Assembly (NCBI GenBank): GCA_025462645.1
Contig: JAOAPB010000033.1
Coordinates: 62,001 to 126,000, forward strand
Direction: 5' to 3'
Origin: Edaphobacter sp.
Lineage (GTDB): Bacteria > Acidobacteriota > Terriglobia > Terriglobales > Acidobacteriaceae
Length of the DNA: 64,000 nt
Position numbers and translations under genes: made by a program. Shown piece after piece: positions 1 through 8,856 of the stretch. How positions within the stretch are numbered: position 1 is the first letter of the stretch; each line of letters opens with the position of its first letter. The notes below the pieces were generated by a model. It was not told the origin of the DNA. It worked only from the letters and a program-made list of their open reading frames with translations, and made no database searches.

Positions 1-327
1 CAACCCCGGTGTCTCGGAGTGCAGGGGAGCTTCCTCATTCTGCTCCAGCGTTCCCAATAGCCATACATCCATCTTCTCTGCAAGATCGTTGCGCCTCTGA
101 TTCAGCCCATCGATAGCTTGTTTGACCCTGGCGATGTCCGTATCGGTTGCCCCCGGGGCCCGCGCTTTGTCCTCTTCGTGCCAGAGATCGAAGTTGGCCC
201 TGTGCTGCGCCATGGCAATCGTCATCAGCCCATCGGCGTTGCACTCCATATCCAGTTCGATTCCGGCTCCATGTAATGCCACCGTCATCTCGTCCTGCAT
301 TCGCGTAATCAAAAGAGCATCGAGCAT
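1..327 (-). CDS. DUF4254 family protein, C-terminus cut by window edge
   Basis: Read on the minus strand from ATG at 327, the frame stays open for 109 codons to the window edge, so the C-terminus is missing. The sequence contains AQHRANFDLWHEEDKAR, then a helical segment ending LNQRRNDLAEKMD, which I recognise as the DUF4254 family. That family is commonly found beside GT9 heptosyltransferases, and here it diverges from one at 430. Its biochemical role is unknown; a part in LPS core assembly is inferred only from the neighbour. An in-frame stop at 367-369 bounds the reading frame upstream, and no other ATG lies between it and 327. Confidence 0.8.
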   Translation of the reverse strand, partial: MLDALLITRMQDEMTVALHGAGIELDMECNADGLMTIAMAQHRANFDLWHEEDKARAPGATDTDIARVKQAIDGLNQRRNDLAEKMDVWLLGTLEQNEEAPLHSETPGL

Positions 328-429
328 ACCCAGGTTCCACTCCGTTCGAAGACATCCAGAGAAACTCTATCAGTTTGTACACGGCCTGAGTTGCCGGAAG
401 CCGGCGAACCAAGCAGACTAGAAGCAGAC

Positions 430-1497
430 ATGACGACCTCGATAAAACGGGTTTTGATCTATCGCCTTGGCAGCCTCGGTGACACTCTCATCGCACTTCC
501 CGCATTGCACCTGGTGGCTCGGGCCTTTCCCGACGCCGAGCGCCGGATGTTGACCAACTTTCCCGTCAACGTCAAGGCTCCTCCAGCGGCTGCGATCCTG
601 GAAAACAGCGGTCTTGTCCACGGGTTCTTTCGCTATGCCGTTGGAACGCGAAGCCCGCGCGAGTTGCTTTCGCTATGGTGGCAGCTCTTTCGCTGGCGTC
701 CCACGGTGCTGGTCTATCTGGGAGGTCGCCGAGGTGTCGAATCCGCTCGTCGCGATGCGGCTTTTTTTCGGGCCTGTGGTATCAAGCGTTTGATTGGTAT
801 CTCAACTACGGAAGAGATGCAGCAGAACCTCTGGGACGAGAAAGAGCAGGCCTTGGAGCCCGAAGGGGCGCGCCTGACCCGCAATATCGCCGAACTAGGC
901 GATGCCCGTCTCGACGATCCTGCGAGTTGGGACCTTCATCTGACCGAAGGGGAACACGCTCGTGCAGCGGAGGCGCTTACCCTGGTTGCGGGGCGTCCCT
1001 TGATCGCCGTCAGTGTGGGGACCAAGGTTCAATCGAAGGACTGGGGGAGGGAGAACTGGCGCGCACTTCTGGCTCGGATAGCAGCGCTCTATCCCGGCTA
1101 TGCCCTGGCTCTTAGCGGCGCGCCGGAGGAGAGCGAGGCCAGTGAGTTTGCAGCCGAGGGCTGGAGGCAGGCTTCATCGGAGCCGGTAGTAAATCTCTGC
1201 GGTGTGCTTACGCCGCGTCAGAGCGCGGCTGCGTTTGCGCGAGCCCGTATCTTTATCGGGCATGACAGCGGGCCTATGCACCTCGCTGCCGCTGTGCAGA
1301 CCCCCTGCGTGGCCATCTTTGCCGCTCGAAACAAGCCTCGGGTCTGGTTCCCCTATGGCAGGCAGCATCGAGTCGTCTACCACAAGACCGACTGCTGGGG
1401 ATGCGGGCTGGAGACGTGCGTTGTCGAGCGGAAGAGATGCTTGACCTCGATTACGGTGGAAGAGGTTGTTGGAGAGGTTCGAGCTATCCTTGGTTGA
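430..1497 (+). CDS. Glycosyltransferase family 9 (LPS heptosyltransferase-like)
   Basis: Predicted GT-B fold transferase that adds heptose (or a related sugar) from an ADP-sugar donor to the LPS inner core on the cytoplasmic side of the inner membrane. The N-terminus has the family pattern YRLGSLGDTLIALPAL, and around residue 278 lies HDSGPMHLAAAV, the conserved donor-site motif of heptosyltransferases. The C-terminus has a Cys-rich CWGCGLETC segment seen in many GT9 proteins. I chose ATG 430 rather than the in-frame 391 start, because the extra 13 residues are atypical and homologues start just before the K-R-V-L-I-Y strand. hldE and hldD, which make its likely donor ADP-heptose, follow. The exact acceptor is not determinable. 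Confidence 0.88.
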   Translation: MTTSIKRVLIYRLGSLGDTLIALPALHLVARAFPDAERRMLTNFPVNVKAPPAAAILENSGLVHGFFRYAVGTRSPRELLSLWWQLFRWRPTVLVYLGGRRGVESARRDAAFFRACGIKRLIGISTTEEMQQNLWDEKEQALEPEGARLTRNIAELGDARLDDPASWDLHLTEGEHARAAEALTLVAGRPLIAVSVGTKVQSKDWGRENWRALLARIAALYPGYALALSGAPEESEASEFAAEGWRQASSEPVVNLCGVLTPRQSAAAFARARIFIGHDSGPMHLAAAVQTPCVAIFAARNKPRVWFPYGRQHRVVYHKTDCWGCGLETCVVERKRCLTSITVEEVVGEVRAILG

Positions 1498-1744
1498 TAT
1501 TTAACCTCTTTGTTACAGAAAAATATTGCGTAACCACATGAACGAGATTCTTCCATTTTTGGAGCGTTTTGAGGAAAACGAGCGTTAGAGCGTGGTGTTT
1601 TGATGGTCATGACGTGGTGAAACGGATGGCAATCGCGGACAACAAACAACACGTATTTCGCCGATGAGAGTATGCCGCCGGCCTTCAGGTGTTTTTTGTA
1701 GCGCGGTGAAGATGCGATGATGGTTCCAAGGAGATTGTTTACTC

Positions 1745-3217
1745 ATGTTGCCGGAACTTCATTCGATCCTGAACCTGCTCGAAGGTGGCTTCGGCCAACT
1801 CAAAGTACTGGTAGTAGGCGACATCATGTTGGACCGCTATATCCACGGCGAGGTCGAGCGCATCTCGCCGGAGGCTCCGGTTCCGGTTATTCGTCATGCG
1901 CAGCGGTATGAGCGGGCTGGCGGGGCGGCGAACGTCGCGATGAATCTCGCCGGGCTGGGCTGCCAGACGTTTCTCGCGGGCTTCTGGGGAAGCGACGCGG
2001 AGCAGGGGGAGTTGGCGGGCATTATGGAGCGCGCCAAAATTGATACCGTCGGGGTTGTATCGAGCTCGCTGCCTACCATCTCGAAGACGCGAATTATCGG
2101 GCGCATGCAGCAACTCTTGCGGCTGGATATCGAGAGCCGCGACAATCCTCCGGCTGTTGAGGCGCAGCGACTGCTGGAGCGAGCCACGGAGCTGGCGGGG
2201 AAGGTTCATGCCGTGATCCTCTCGGACTACGCCAAGGGGGCGCTCTCGGAGGCTCTCTGTGCGGCTGTGATCCGGGCTGCGCGCAGGGCCGGCATTCCGA
2301 TTCTGGCCGACCCGAAGACACCCGATTTCAGCAAGTACTCCGGGGCGACAACGGTGTGTCCGAATCTGGGGGAGCTTTCGCTGGCGACTGGCGTGTCCTC
2401 GCATCATACCGAGGCGATTCTGGCGGCAGGCCAGGCTCTGGTTGCGGAGCATGACTTCCAGTTCCTGACGGTAACCATGAGCGAGAAGGGAATCAGCGTC
2501 CTTCGCCGCGATAGCAGCTATCACTCACCTGCGAGGGCTCGGGAGGTCTTTGACGTCTCCGGCGCAGGGGATACCGTGATCGCGACACTGGCCGCGAGTC
2601 TTGCCGGAGGCCTGAAGATCGAGACTGCGGTGGAGCTTGCAAACCTTGCTGCTGGAGTTGTCGTTGGCAAAGTCGGTACGGTGCCGATTGCGCAGCACGA
2701 GTTGATCGCGCTGCTGACTCCGAGCTCGGGTCTGAGTGCGGGAGAGAAGATCCTGGACATGGAGCGCATCCAGAAGCGTGTTGCGGAGTGGCGTGCCTCC
2801 GGCGAGACGATTGTGTTTACCAATGGCTGCTTCGACCTGCTGCACGTGGGGCACATCACGCTGCTCGAGGACTGCCGCCGCTTCGGCACCAAGCTCGTCC
2901 TGGGGCTGAACGCCGACTCCTCCGTCTGCCGCCTGAAGGGGCCGACGCGCCCGATCGTAGGCGAGCGGGAGCGGGCACGCGTCATGGCGGCTCTGGCTGC
3001 GGTGGACGCCGTCGTGCTGTTTGAGGAGGACACGCCGCTGGAGCTGATTCGTGCGCTCAAACCGAACGTCCTGGTCAAGGGCGGCGACTACAACGTCGAG
3101 ACTGTCGTTGGGCACGAGGACGTGCTCGGCTATGGTGGCCGGGTGGAGATCGTTCCTACGGTCGAAGGGTTTTCGACGACTAACATTGTGAAGAAACTTA
3201 CAGCGAATCTGGCGTAG
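1745..3217 (+). CDS. hldE: Bifunctional heptose-7-phosphate kinase / heptose-1-phosphate adenylyltransferase
   Basis: Catalyses two steps of ADP-L-glycero-D-manno-heptose synthesis: phosphorylation of heptose 7-phosphate, and later adenylylation of heptose 1-phosphate. Residues 1 to about 320 form a PfkB/ribokinase-type domain with the anion-hole motif GAGDT (catalytic Asp about residue 276). Residues from about 355 form a nucleotidyltransferase domain with TNGCFDLLHVGH (HxGH motif). The 490-residue length matches the usual fused HldE. ATG 1745 is preceded by an AAGGAG-type site near 1728. hldD follows 17 nt downstream with its own ribosome site, so the two are probably co-transcribed. No gmhA or gmhB is visible in the window. 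Confidence 0.95.
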   Translation: MLPELHSILNLLEGGFGQLKVLVVGDIMLDRYIHGEVERISPEAPVPVIRHAQRYERAGGAANVAMNLAGLGCQTFLAGFWGSDAEQGELAGIMERAKIDTVGVVSSSLPTISKTRIIGRMQQLLRLDIESRDNPPAVEAQRLLERATELAGKVHAVILSDYAKGALSEALCAAVIRAARRAGIPILADPKTPDFSKYSGATTVCPNLGELSLATGVSSHHTEAILAAGQALVAEHDFQFLTVTMSEKGISVLRRDSSYHSPARAREVFDVSGAGDTVIATLAASLAGGLKIETAVELANLAAGVVVGKVGTVPIAQHELIALLTPSSGLSAGEKILDMERIQKRVAEWRASGETIVFTNGCFDLLHVGHITLLEDCRRFGTKLVLGLNADSSVCRLKGPTRPIVGERERARVMAALAAVDAVVLFEEDTPLELIRALKPNVLVKGGDYNVETVVGHEDVLGYGGRVEIVPTVEGFSTTNIVKKLTANLA

Positions 3218-3234
3218 AGCGAGGAGAGTCAAGA

Positions 3235-4215
3235 GTGATTATCGTTACAGGCGGGGCAGGCTTCATCGGCAGCAACCTTATCCAGCAGTTGAACCAGGCC
3301 GGTGAGCGCGACATCCTTCTGGTCGACAACTTCGCCCCGGCTCCGAATCTGACCGGGCCGAAGTTCCTGAATCTGGCGGGAGCAGAGTACGCCGACTACA
3401 TGGACAAGCGGGAGTTCCGCAGCGCCCTGAAGGAAGGCGACTTCGAGGAGACGAAGGTGCGTGCGATCCTGCATCAGGGAGCCTGCTCGAACACGCTTGA
3501 GGACGATGGCCGCTACATGATGGACAACAACTTCACGTACTCGAAGGAGCTGCTTCACTTCGCGCTGGAGCACAAGATTCCCTTCGTCTACGCGTCGACG
3601 GCTGCGACCTACGGGGCGAGCACGAGCTTCACCGAGGTTCCCGCGAACGAGCGTCCGCTGAATGTCTACGGCTACTCCAAGCTGGTCTTCGACAACTATG
3701 TTCGCCGGCTCATGCCGGAGATGAAGAGCACTGTGGTCGGCCTGCGCTACTTCAACGTTTACGGTCCGCGGGAGCAGCATAAGGGCCGCATGGCCAGCGT
3801 GATCCACCACTTCACCCGTCAACTGAAGGACACCGGGACCATCCGCATGTTCGAGGGCTCGGGCGGCTACGGCAACGGCGAGCAGCGGCGCGACTTCGTC
3901 TTCGTGAAGGATCTGGCGCGGATCAACATGTTCTTCGCCGGACTGCTGCACGAAGGCCCCAGGAAGCCTGTCCATGCGGTAGTGAACGCGGGAACCGGCG
4001 AGGCCCGTACCTTCAAGGCAGTTGCCGAGGCCTTGATGCAGGTGCATGGGCAGGGGCAGATTGAGTACATCCCGTTTCCCGGTGATCTGAAGAACAGGTA
4101 TCAGCACTACACGCAGGCCGATGTGACGGGTCTGCGCGCCGCTGGGTATACCGCGCCTTTCACCTCGCTTGAAGATGGGGTCACGCAGACGTTTGCCGAG
4201 GAGCCTGCACTTTAG
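3235..4215 (+). CDS. hldD: ADP-L-glycero-D-manno-heptose 6-epimerase
   Basis: Extended short-chain dehydrogenase/reductase that epimerises C6 of ADP-D-glycero-D-manno-heptose, the last step in making the LPS heptose donor. The Rossmann motif GGAGFIG is at residues 6-12 and the YxxxK catalytic pair at Y145/K149 (in VYGYSKL). The length of 326 residues fits HldD. The start is GTG at 3235, with GAGGAGA at 3221-3227 giving good spacing. It directly follows hldE, completing that part of the pathway next to the GT9 transferase that would use the product. Confidence 0.95.
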   Translation: MIIVTGGAGFIGSNLIQQLNQAGERDILLVDNFAPAPNLTGPKFLNLAGAEYADYMDKREFRSALKEGDFEETKVRAILHQGACSNTLEDDGRYMMDNNFTYSKELLHFALEHKIPFVYASTAATYGASTSFTEVPANERPLNVYGYSKLVFDNYVRRLMPEMKSTVVGLRYFNVYGPREQHKGRMASVIHHFTRQLKDTGTIRMFEGSGGYGNGEQRRDFVFVKDLARINMFFAGLLHEGPRKPVHAVVNAGTGEARTFKAVAEALMQVHGQGQIEYIPFPGDLKNRYQHYTQADVTGLRAAGYTAPFTSLEDGVTQTFAEEPAL

Positions 4216-4299
4216 ATTTATTTCTAAAGGCCGGGTTTAAGACACACATCCGGTTGAGCGGGCCACTGTCAAAAAAAACACTAAGTTATTTATGTTTGA

Positions 4300-4375
4300 T
4301 GGTGAGAGCGCTGGGGCTCGAACCCAGGACCAACGCCTTAAAAGGGCGATGCTCTACCAACTGAGCTACGCTCTC
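4300..4375 (-). tRNA. tRNA-Lys (anticodon TTT), CCA encoded
   Basis: On the minus strand the acceptor arm GAGAGCG (4375-4369) pairs with CGCTCTC ending at 4304. The D-arm GCTC...GAGC, an anticodon arm with loop CTTTTAA, and a T-arm with GTTCGAG follow in order. Anticodon TTT reads lysine codons. Discriminator A and an encoded CCA (4302-4300) are present. A run of T on the minus strand (opposite 4271-4278) lies shortly downstream and may end transcription. Confidence 0.97.
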
Positions 4376-4772
4376 AGACCACTCTATAAAGTTAGCACAG
4401 TTGTCAGTGCAAATTTGCTCGCTGATCATGGCTCTCCGTCGACTCAGGCAGCGCTCCGCATAGTGTGGAGCGACGAATAAACGACCGGGCTGCTTGCGAA
4501 GACGAAAGGTTTATCTTCGAAGTTTGCCGCGATGAAAAAAATAGCTGTTCTCCTTAAGCTGTTCTTCAGGGATTAGAGATAGGCTTTATACATACCGTTG
4601 TCCGCTCTCACTCACACTTAAGTAACATATGCACTTCATTGACTTAGCATGGGCAGGGCAGTAGCCTCGTCTATTGCATAGGAAATATTTGCAAGGGCTT
4701 TGTGAGGATCGCTGCGGAAGCGCAGCTCCAGCGATAACGAATGCCGGTTACAAGATATAGGGCCAAGATTAT
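4376..4772. other. Intergenic stretch between tRNA-Lys and MinD-like gene
   Basis: Apart from the tRNA promoter at its left end, I see no coding frame with plausible start and composition here. The stretch is visibly more AT-rich than the surrounding genes, so a promoter for the gene at 4773 is likely, but no clear -35/-10 pair stands out. Confidence 0.4.
4383..4412 (-). promoter_or_regulatory. Probable sigma-70 promoter of tRNA-Lys
   Basis: On the minus strand TTGCAC (4412-4407) and TATAGA (4388-4383) are separated by 18 nt, and the expected transcription start falls within a base or two of the first tRNA nucleotide at 4375. The position directly in front of the tRNA supports it. Confidence 0.6.
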
Positions 4773-6662
4773 ATGGAACCGCATGGCAAAGAAAAGATGA
4801 AAGACGCAGAGCCAGAGGCACCCGAAGATGGGACCGCCCTCTCACCATTAGCGAAGTCGCAAGGGGCCAGGTATCGCGATCTTTCAGCGTCGCGGCGAGA
4901 GTATCGTACCCAGCTGAGACACCGTCCCACGGAGCCGGTGCGCGATGAGGTGTCGCCGAGCCAGGCGGAGGCAGATCCAGTAGCGCGGGATTTGTCGTTT
5001 GCCCCTGCACAGAGGCAGGCAGCCCGATACTCCTCCTCGGAGGTACACCGCGCAGATATGGCTGATCCAGGTGAACTGCCGCAGGGAGGGTATGATGTGC
5101 CGCATCATGAAGACGCAGGAGCCGGTTCTACGGGTCAGGCTTCTCCCCGGATTCGACCGGTGCTTATCCCTGCCGTGCCCCCCGTTTCCTCCCAGCAAGT
5201 GGACGCTTCGCCAGAATCGAACAGTTACTCTCAGCAGTCCTCTGCCGCACGTGATACCTCGCAGCCCAGTCAATACGTGGTTGGGGGAAAGCGGCATAAT
5301 GACCCGCAACCGCAGACATGGAAGAGTCGCATTCGTCCGCATACCGTTACCACGGTGCCCACGGATGATCTGCAAGGACTCCCAGGGAGTACGTTCGCCT
5401 CCGAATTCGACTCCAGCCAGGACCCTATGGCCGACATCTCACCAGCAAATCTCTCAGGACGACACGAGACAGTGACTGAGTGGGCTAGGTCAGGTTCCCG
5501 TCCCGTCAGAGGCGCTTCTTCGTTTTCGCAGGCTCCATTGTCGTCTCCAGGCTCCGCGCGAGGATGCCGTACACAGGATGACTTTGGGTACTGGCCTGCA
5601 TCGGTGTACTCCGACCCATCCCGACCGACTGCGCCGGAGTTGGAGTTAGAGACGAAACCTTCATCGCAACAAGAGCCGTCTACTGCCGATCCTGCGGGAC
5701 CGGCGTGGCTGTATGCTCCTCCTATCTCGCAGCAGCAGGCGAAGCCCCCGGTAGCTCCCGTACTGCCTCCACAGGCCTCCGTTGCCGAAACATTGCAGCA
5801 CTCGCGCGAACGGGTAGCCGCACGCTGGTATGCCTTGAAGGGGGTCTTCGAGCAGCCGGGCCATGAGCCGTTAGAGGCTGCGCCCATACGACAGAAGGAG
5901 ACCCGTACGCCGGTGCTGGCAGTCTTCTCCCTTGCGGGAGGAGTCGGCAAAACCAGCCTCGTGGCCACAGTTGGTCGTTCGCTCTCTTCGCTGGGCGAGA
6001 AGGTTCTCCTCACCGACACCACGTCACACGGATTGTTGCCGTTCTACTTCGGCGCCAGCGAACTGCGGCAGGGAGTTGTCCGCACCTTTTCGCCGCCGAG
6101 CGGAAGTACGGATGCTCCAATCTATCTGGTCAACTACGAGATCGATTCGAAGATAGGAGACGAGGCCGCACAGGAGCTTCTCGTCGAAGAGATCCTCAAC
6201 AGCAGTCGCGGCACCCACCGTACCGTGCTGGATCTCACGGTCAACTCGGTATGGGTGGTTCGCCTTATGGGTCGGATGAACCCCACCATCCTCGTGCCCG
6301 TAGCCCCGGACATGAACTCGGTTATCAGCCTTCAGGCCGTCGAGAGGTTCTTCCACGGTGTCATCGACGGGGATGGCCGGCCCATTCAGCCCTACTATCT
6401 GCTGAACCAGTTTGACGCCTCGCTTCCGCTGCATCTCGACGTTCGCGAGGTCCTGCGGCGTCAGCTTGGCGATCGGCTTCTCCCCTTCGTCATTCGCCGC
6501 GCACCGGCGGTCAGTGAGGCTTTGGCCGAAGGCATGACCGTGGTGGACTATGCCCCGGAGTCGCCCATATCCGAGGATTATCTGAACGTCGCAACCTGGC
6601 TCCGCACCATTGCCGCGCCGGCTACCGCAGGCTACCGGAACGTGCGCTGGAGCGAGCGGTAA
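4773..6662 (+). CDS. MinD/ParA-type ATPase, BcsQ (YhjQ)-like, with long disordered N-terminus
   Basis: The C-terminal 250 residues form a SIMIBI-class P-loop ATPase. The Walker A-like AGGVGKTS is at residues 388-395, and the downstream pattern VLDLTVNSVWVVRLMGRMN followed by LVPVAPDM fits BcsQ/YhjQ-type proteins rather than classical MinD. The first lysine of the deviant Walker A (KGGxGKT) is replaced by alanine. Residues 1 to about 350 are rich in Pro, Ser, Gln and charged residues and look disordered. BcsQ normally helps localise cellulose synthase, but no bcsA or bcsB is in the window, so the role stays open. ATG 4797 is an alternative start. High confidence as a gene, moderate for the family. 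Confidence 0.75.
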   Translation: MEPHGKEKMKDAEPEAPEDGTALSPLAKSQGARYRDLSASRREYRTQLRHRPTEPVRDEVSPSQAEADPVARDLSFAPAQRQAARYSSSEVHRADMADPGELPQGGYDVPHHEDAGAGSTGQASPRIRPVLIPAVPPVSSQQVDASPESNSYSQQSSAARDTSQPSQYVVGGKRHNDPQPQTWKSRIRPHTVTTVPTDDLQGLPGSTFASEFDSSQDPMADISPANLSGRHETVTEWARSGSRPVRGASSFSQAPLSSPGSARGCRTQDDFGYWPASVYSDPSRPTAPELELETKPSSQQEPSTADPAGPAWLYAPPISQQQAKPPVAPVLPPQASVAETLQHSRERVAARWYALKGVFEQPGHEPLEAAPIRQKETRTPVLAVFSLAGGVGKTSLVATVGRSLSSLGEKVLLTDTTSHGLLPFYFGASELRQGVVRTFSPPSGSTDAPIYLVNYEIDSKIGDEAAQELLVEEILNSSRGTHRTVLDLTVNSVWVVRLMGRMNPTILVPVAPDMNSVISLQAVERFFHGVIDGDGRPIQPYYLLNQFDASLPLHLDVREVLRRQLGDRLLPFVIRRAPAVSEALAEGMTVVDYAPESPISEDYLNVATWLRTIAAPATAGYRNVRWSER

Positions 6663-6820
6663 CCAGAGCGGCTCCATTCCGGGAGCTCCGGGTAACTTCA
6701 AGCCGATTTGTCTTGATCTGCATCTTGCTGCGCCGTATAACTTGGGCACGCACATAACCTGGGCTTCTAGGATCGGCGGGTGCGCGCTGACCCGAAGGAA
6801 AGTAGTGCGCACGAGGCTTC

Positions 6821-8809
6821 ATGATTGGTTGCATTGTTCTATTGCGAAGGATACACAGGCTTCTCTTCGTCTCTGCCGTTCTTCTACACGCTGTAGTACC
6901 CGCATTCGCGAAGCAAGATAGCGTCCCCGAGTGGGTTCGCACCGCCGCCGCGCAAAAACTCCCGTCCTACTCGCCGGAGACCAGCGCCGTCATCCTCTTC
7001 GAAGACACAACCTACTCCGTTGCCTTCGACGGCACTGCTACGGAGCACTACCGCTCGGTCGTGAAGATCCTGCGCCCCCAGGGCAGGGAAGATGCGGTTG
7101 TCGCCGTCCCCTTCGACAAGGACACCAAAATCCTCTCGCTCCATGTCTGGAGCATCGGCCCGGACGGGCACGAGTACGCCCTGAAGGACAACGAGATCGT
7201 CGAGTATGGCTACCCCGGCCAGGGCAGTCTCTTCGTGGATGACAAGATCAAGGTTGCCAAGGCTCCAGGACGCGATCCCGGTGGCATCGTCGCCTACGAG
7301 TACGAGCAGCGCATCCGCCCCTATCTGACCGAGAAGACCTGGTTCTTCCAGAGCGACCTTCCCAGACTCAGCCAATCTTTCACGCTGGAGCTTCCACCCG
7401 GCTACACCTACGGCACCGTCTGGGCTCATCACGAGCAGGAGAAGGCAGTCGACCTCGAACGTCAGCGCTGGCGGTGGGAGATGAAGGACACTCCCGCCAT
7501 CGAGCTCGATCACGTTCTCATGCATCCGGCCCGTATGGCCCTCTCCGGTCGCATGACCGTGCACTACGGCGCTCCGGGGGCTGCCTCGGCGACACAAGGC
7601 ACCTGGCAGAGCATCGGCGAGTGGTACCAGACGCTGGCAAAGGACCGCCTCGTGGCCACGCCGGAGATCGCCGCCAAGGCAAAAGAGTTGGCCGATGGCA
7701 AGGCCGACTTCTACGACAAGACGGAGGCTATTGCGGAGTTCGTGCAACAGCAGGTTCGCTACTTCGTCATCGAGATGGGCATCGGCGGGTATCAGCCTCA
7801 CTTCGCCGGCGACATCTTCCATAACCGCTATGGCGATTGCAAGGACAAGGCGACGCTGCTCTCCGCTATGCTCTCGACCGTCGGCGTCCACTCGGCGCTC
7901 GTTATGGTGGACCACCGTCGCGGAGTCGTGGACCCGGACGCGCCCTCGATCGTCGGCGACCACATGATCGCAGCCATCGAGATCCCCAAAGGCTATAGCT
8001 CGCCGAAGCTGCGCAGTGTCGTTACTGCGAAGACAGGGAAGCAGTACCTCATCTTCGATCCCACCTGGGAGAAGACCGCCTTCGGTCAACTGGAGCACAA
8101 CCTCCAGGGCGGCTATGGCGTTCTCATGGAAGGGAGCGACAGTCAGGTCGTTAAATTCCCCCTCCTCGCTCCCGATCTCAATACCATTCGCCGCACCGCC
8201 AGCTTTCATCTGCAGCCCGATGGCTCGGTAAAGGGCACGGTCACCGAGAAGCGCTTTGGCGATCTCTCAGAGAGTCACCGCAGTCTGTACACCGGAGGCG
8301 ACGCGAAGCAGCAGAGCGACTATCTCGACCACGTCCTCGAGCAGGACTTCGTCACATTCAAGGTCTCCGACGTCAAAGTGGAGAACGCCCAGGCGCTCAA
8401 CAAAGATCTCACGATGAGCTATTCGTTGGACGCCGATCGCTTCGGCAAGACCATGGGGCCGTTGCTGATGATTCGCCCCCGCCTCCTCGGCAGCGAAGGT
8501 CTGCAAACGGAGCACAAGATCCGCAGCGTTCCCATCGACCTAAGGGAGACCATGCAGGCGAAGGACGACTACGACATCGAGCTGCCTCCCGGCTATGCCG
8601 TCGATGAGATCCCCGAGCCCGTCAAACTCGACCTGGGCTTCGCCGCCTACGAGAGTTCGAGCCACGTCAAGGACAACGTCCTGCACTACACCCGCACCTA
8701 TACGGTCCGCGAGGTCACACTGCCCGCAGAGAGATACGGCGACGTCCAGAAGCTGGCCGGTGTGATCGCAGCAGACGAGCAGAACCACGCAGTTCTCAAG
8801 AAGCAGTAA
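6821..8809 (+). CDS. Exported DUF3857 / transglutaminase-like protein
   Basis: An N-terminal hydrophobic signal segment (ending near AFAKQD) indicates export to the periplasm or outer membrane. A DUF3857 domain fills roughly residues 40-230, followed by a transglutaminase-like core with the intact triad: Cys340 in YGDCKDKA, His381 in GDHMIAAIE, Asp413 in FDPTWE. A DUF3858-like C-terminal part follows. The papain-like fold suggests a peptidase or amide-transfer reaction on an envelope substrate, but the substrate is unknown. A related gene follows after 47 nt, so they are probably one operon. ATG 6821 is preceded by GAGG at close spacing. Confidence 0.85.
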   Translation: MIGCIVLLRRIHRLLFVSAVLLHAVVPAFAKQDSVPEWVRTAAAQKLPSYSPETSAVILFEDTTYSVAFDGTATEHYRSVVKILRPQGREDAVVAVPFDKDTKILSLHVWSIGPDGHEYALKDNEIVEYGYPGQGSLFVDDKIKVAKAPGRDPGGIVAYEYEQRIRPYLTEKTWFFQSDLPRLSQSFTLELPPGYTYGTVWAHHEQEKAVDLERQRWRWEMKDTPAIELDHVLMHPARMALSGRMTVHYGAPGAASATQGTWQSIGEWYQTLAKDRLVATPEIAAKAKELADGKADFYDKTEAIAEFVQQQVRYFVIEMGIGGYQPHFAGDIFHNRYGDCKDKATLLSAMLSTVGVHSALVMVDHRRGVVDPDAPSIVGDHMIAAIEIPKGYSSPKLRSVVTAKTGKQYLIFDPTWEKTAFGQLEHNLQGGYGVLMEGSDSQVVKFPLLAPDLNTIRRTASFHLQPDGSVKGTVTEKRFGDLSESHRSLYTGGDAKQQSDYLDHVLEQDFVTFKVSDVKVENAQALNKDLTMSYSLDADRFGKTMGPLLMIRPRLLGSEGLQTEHKIRSVPIDLRETMQAKDDYDIELPPGYAVDEIPEPVKLDLGFAAYESSSHVKDNVLHYTRTYTVREVTLPAERYGDVQKLAGVIAADEQNHAVLKKQ

Positions 8810-8856
8810 CCCTAAGACTTCAGCAGATCAATAAGAACGGAAGAAGGAACAACACA

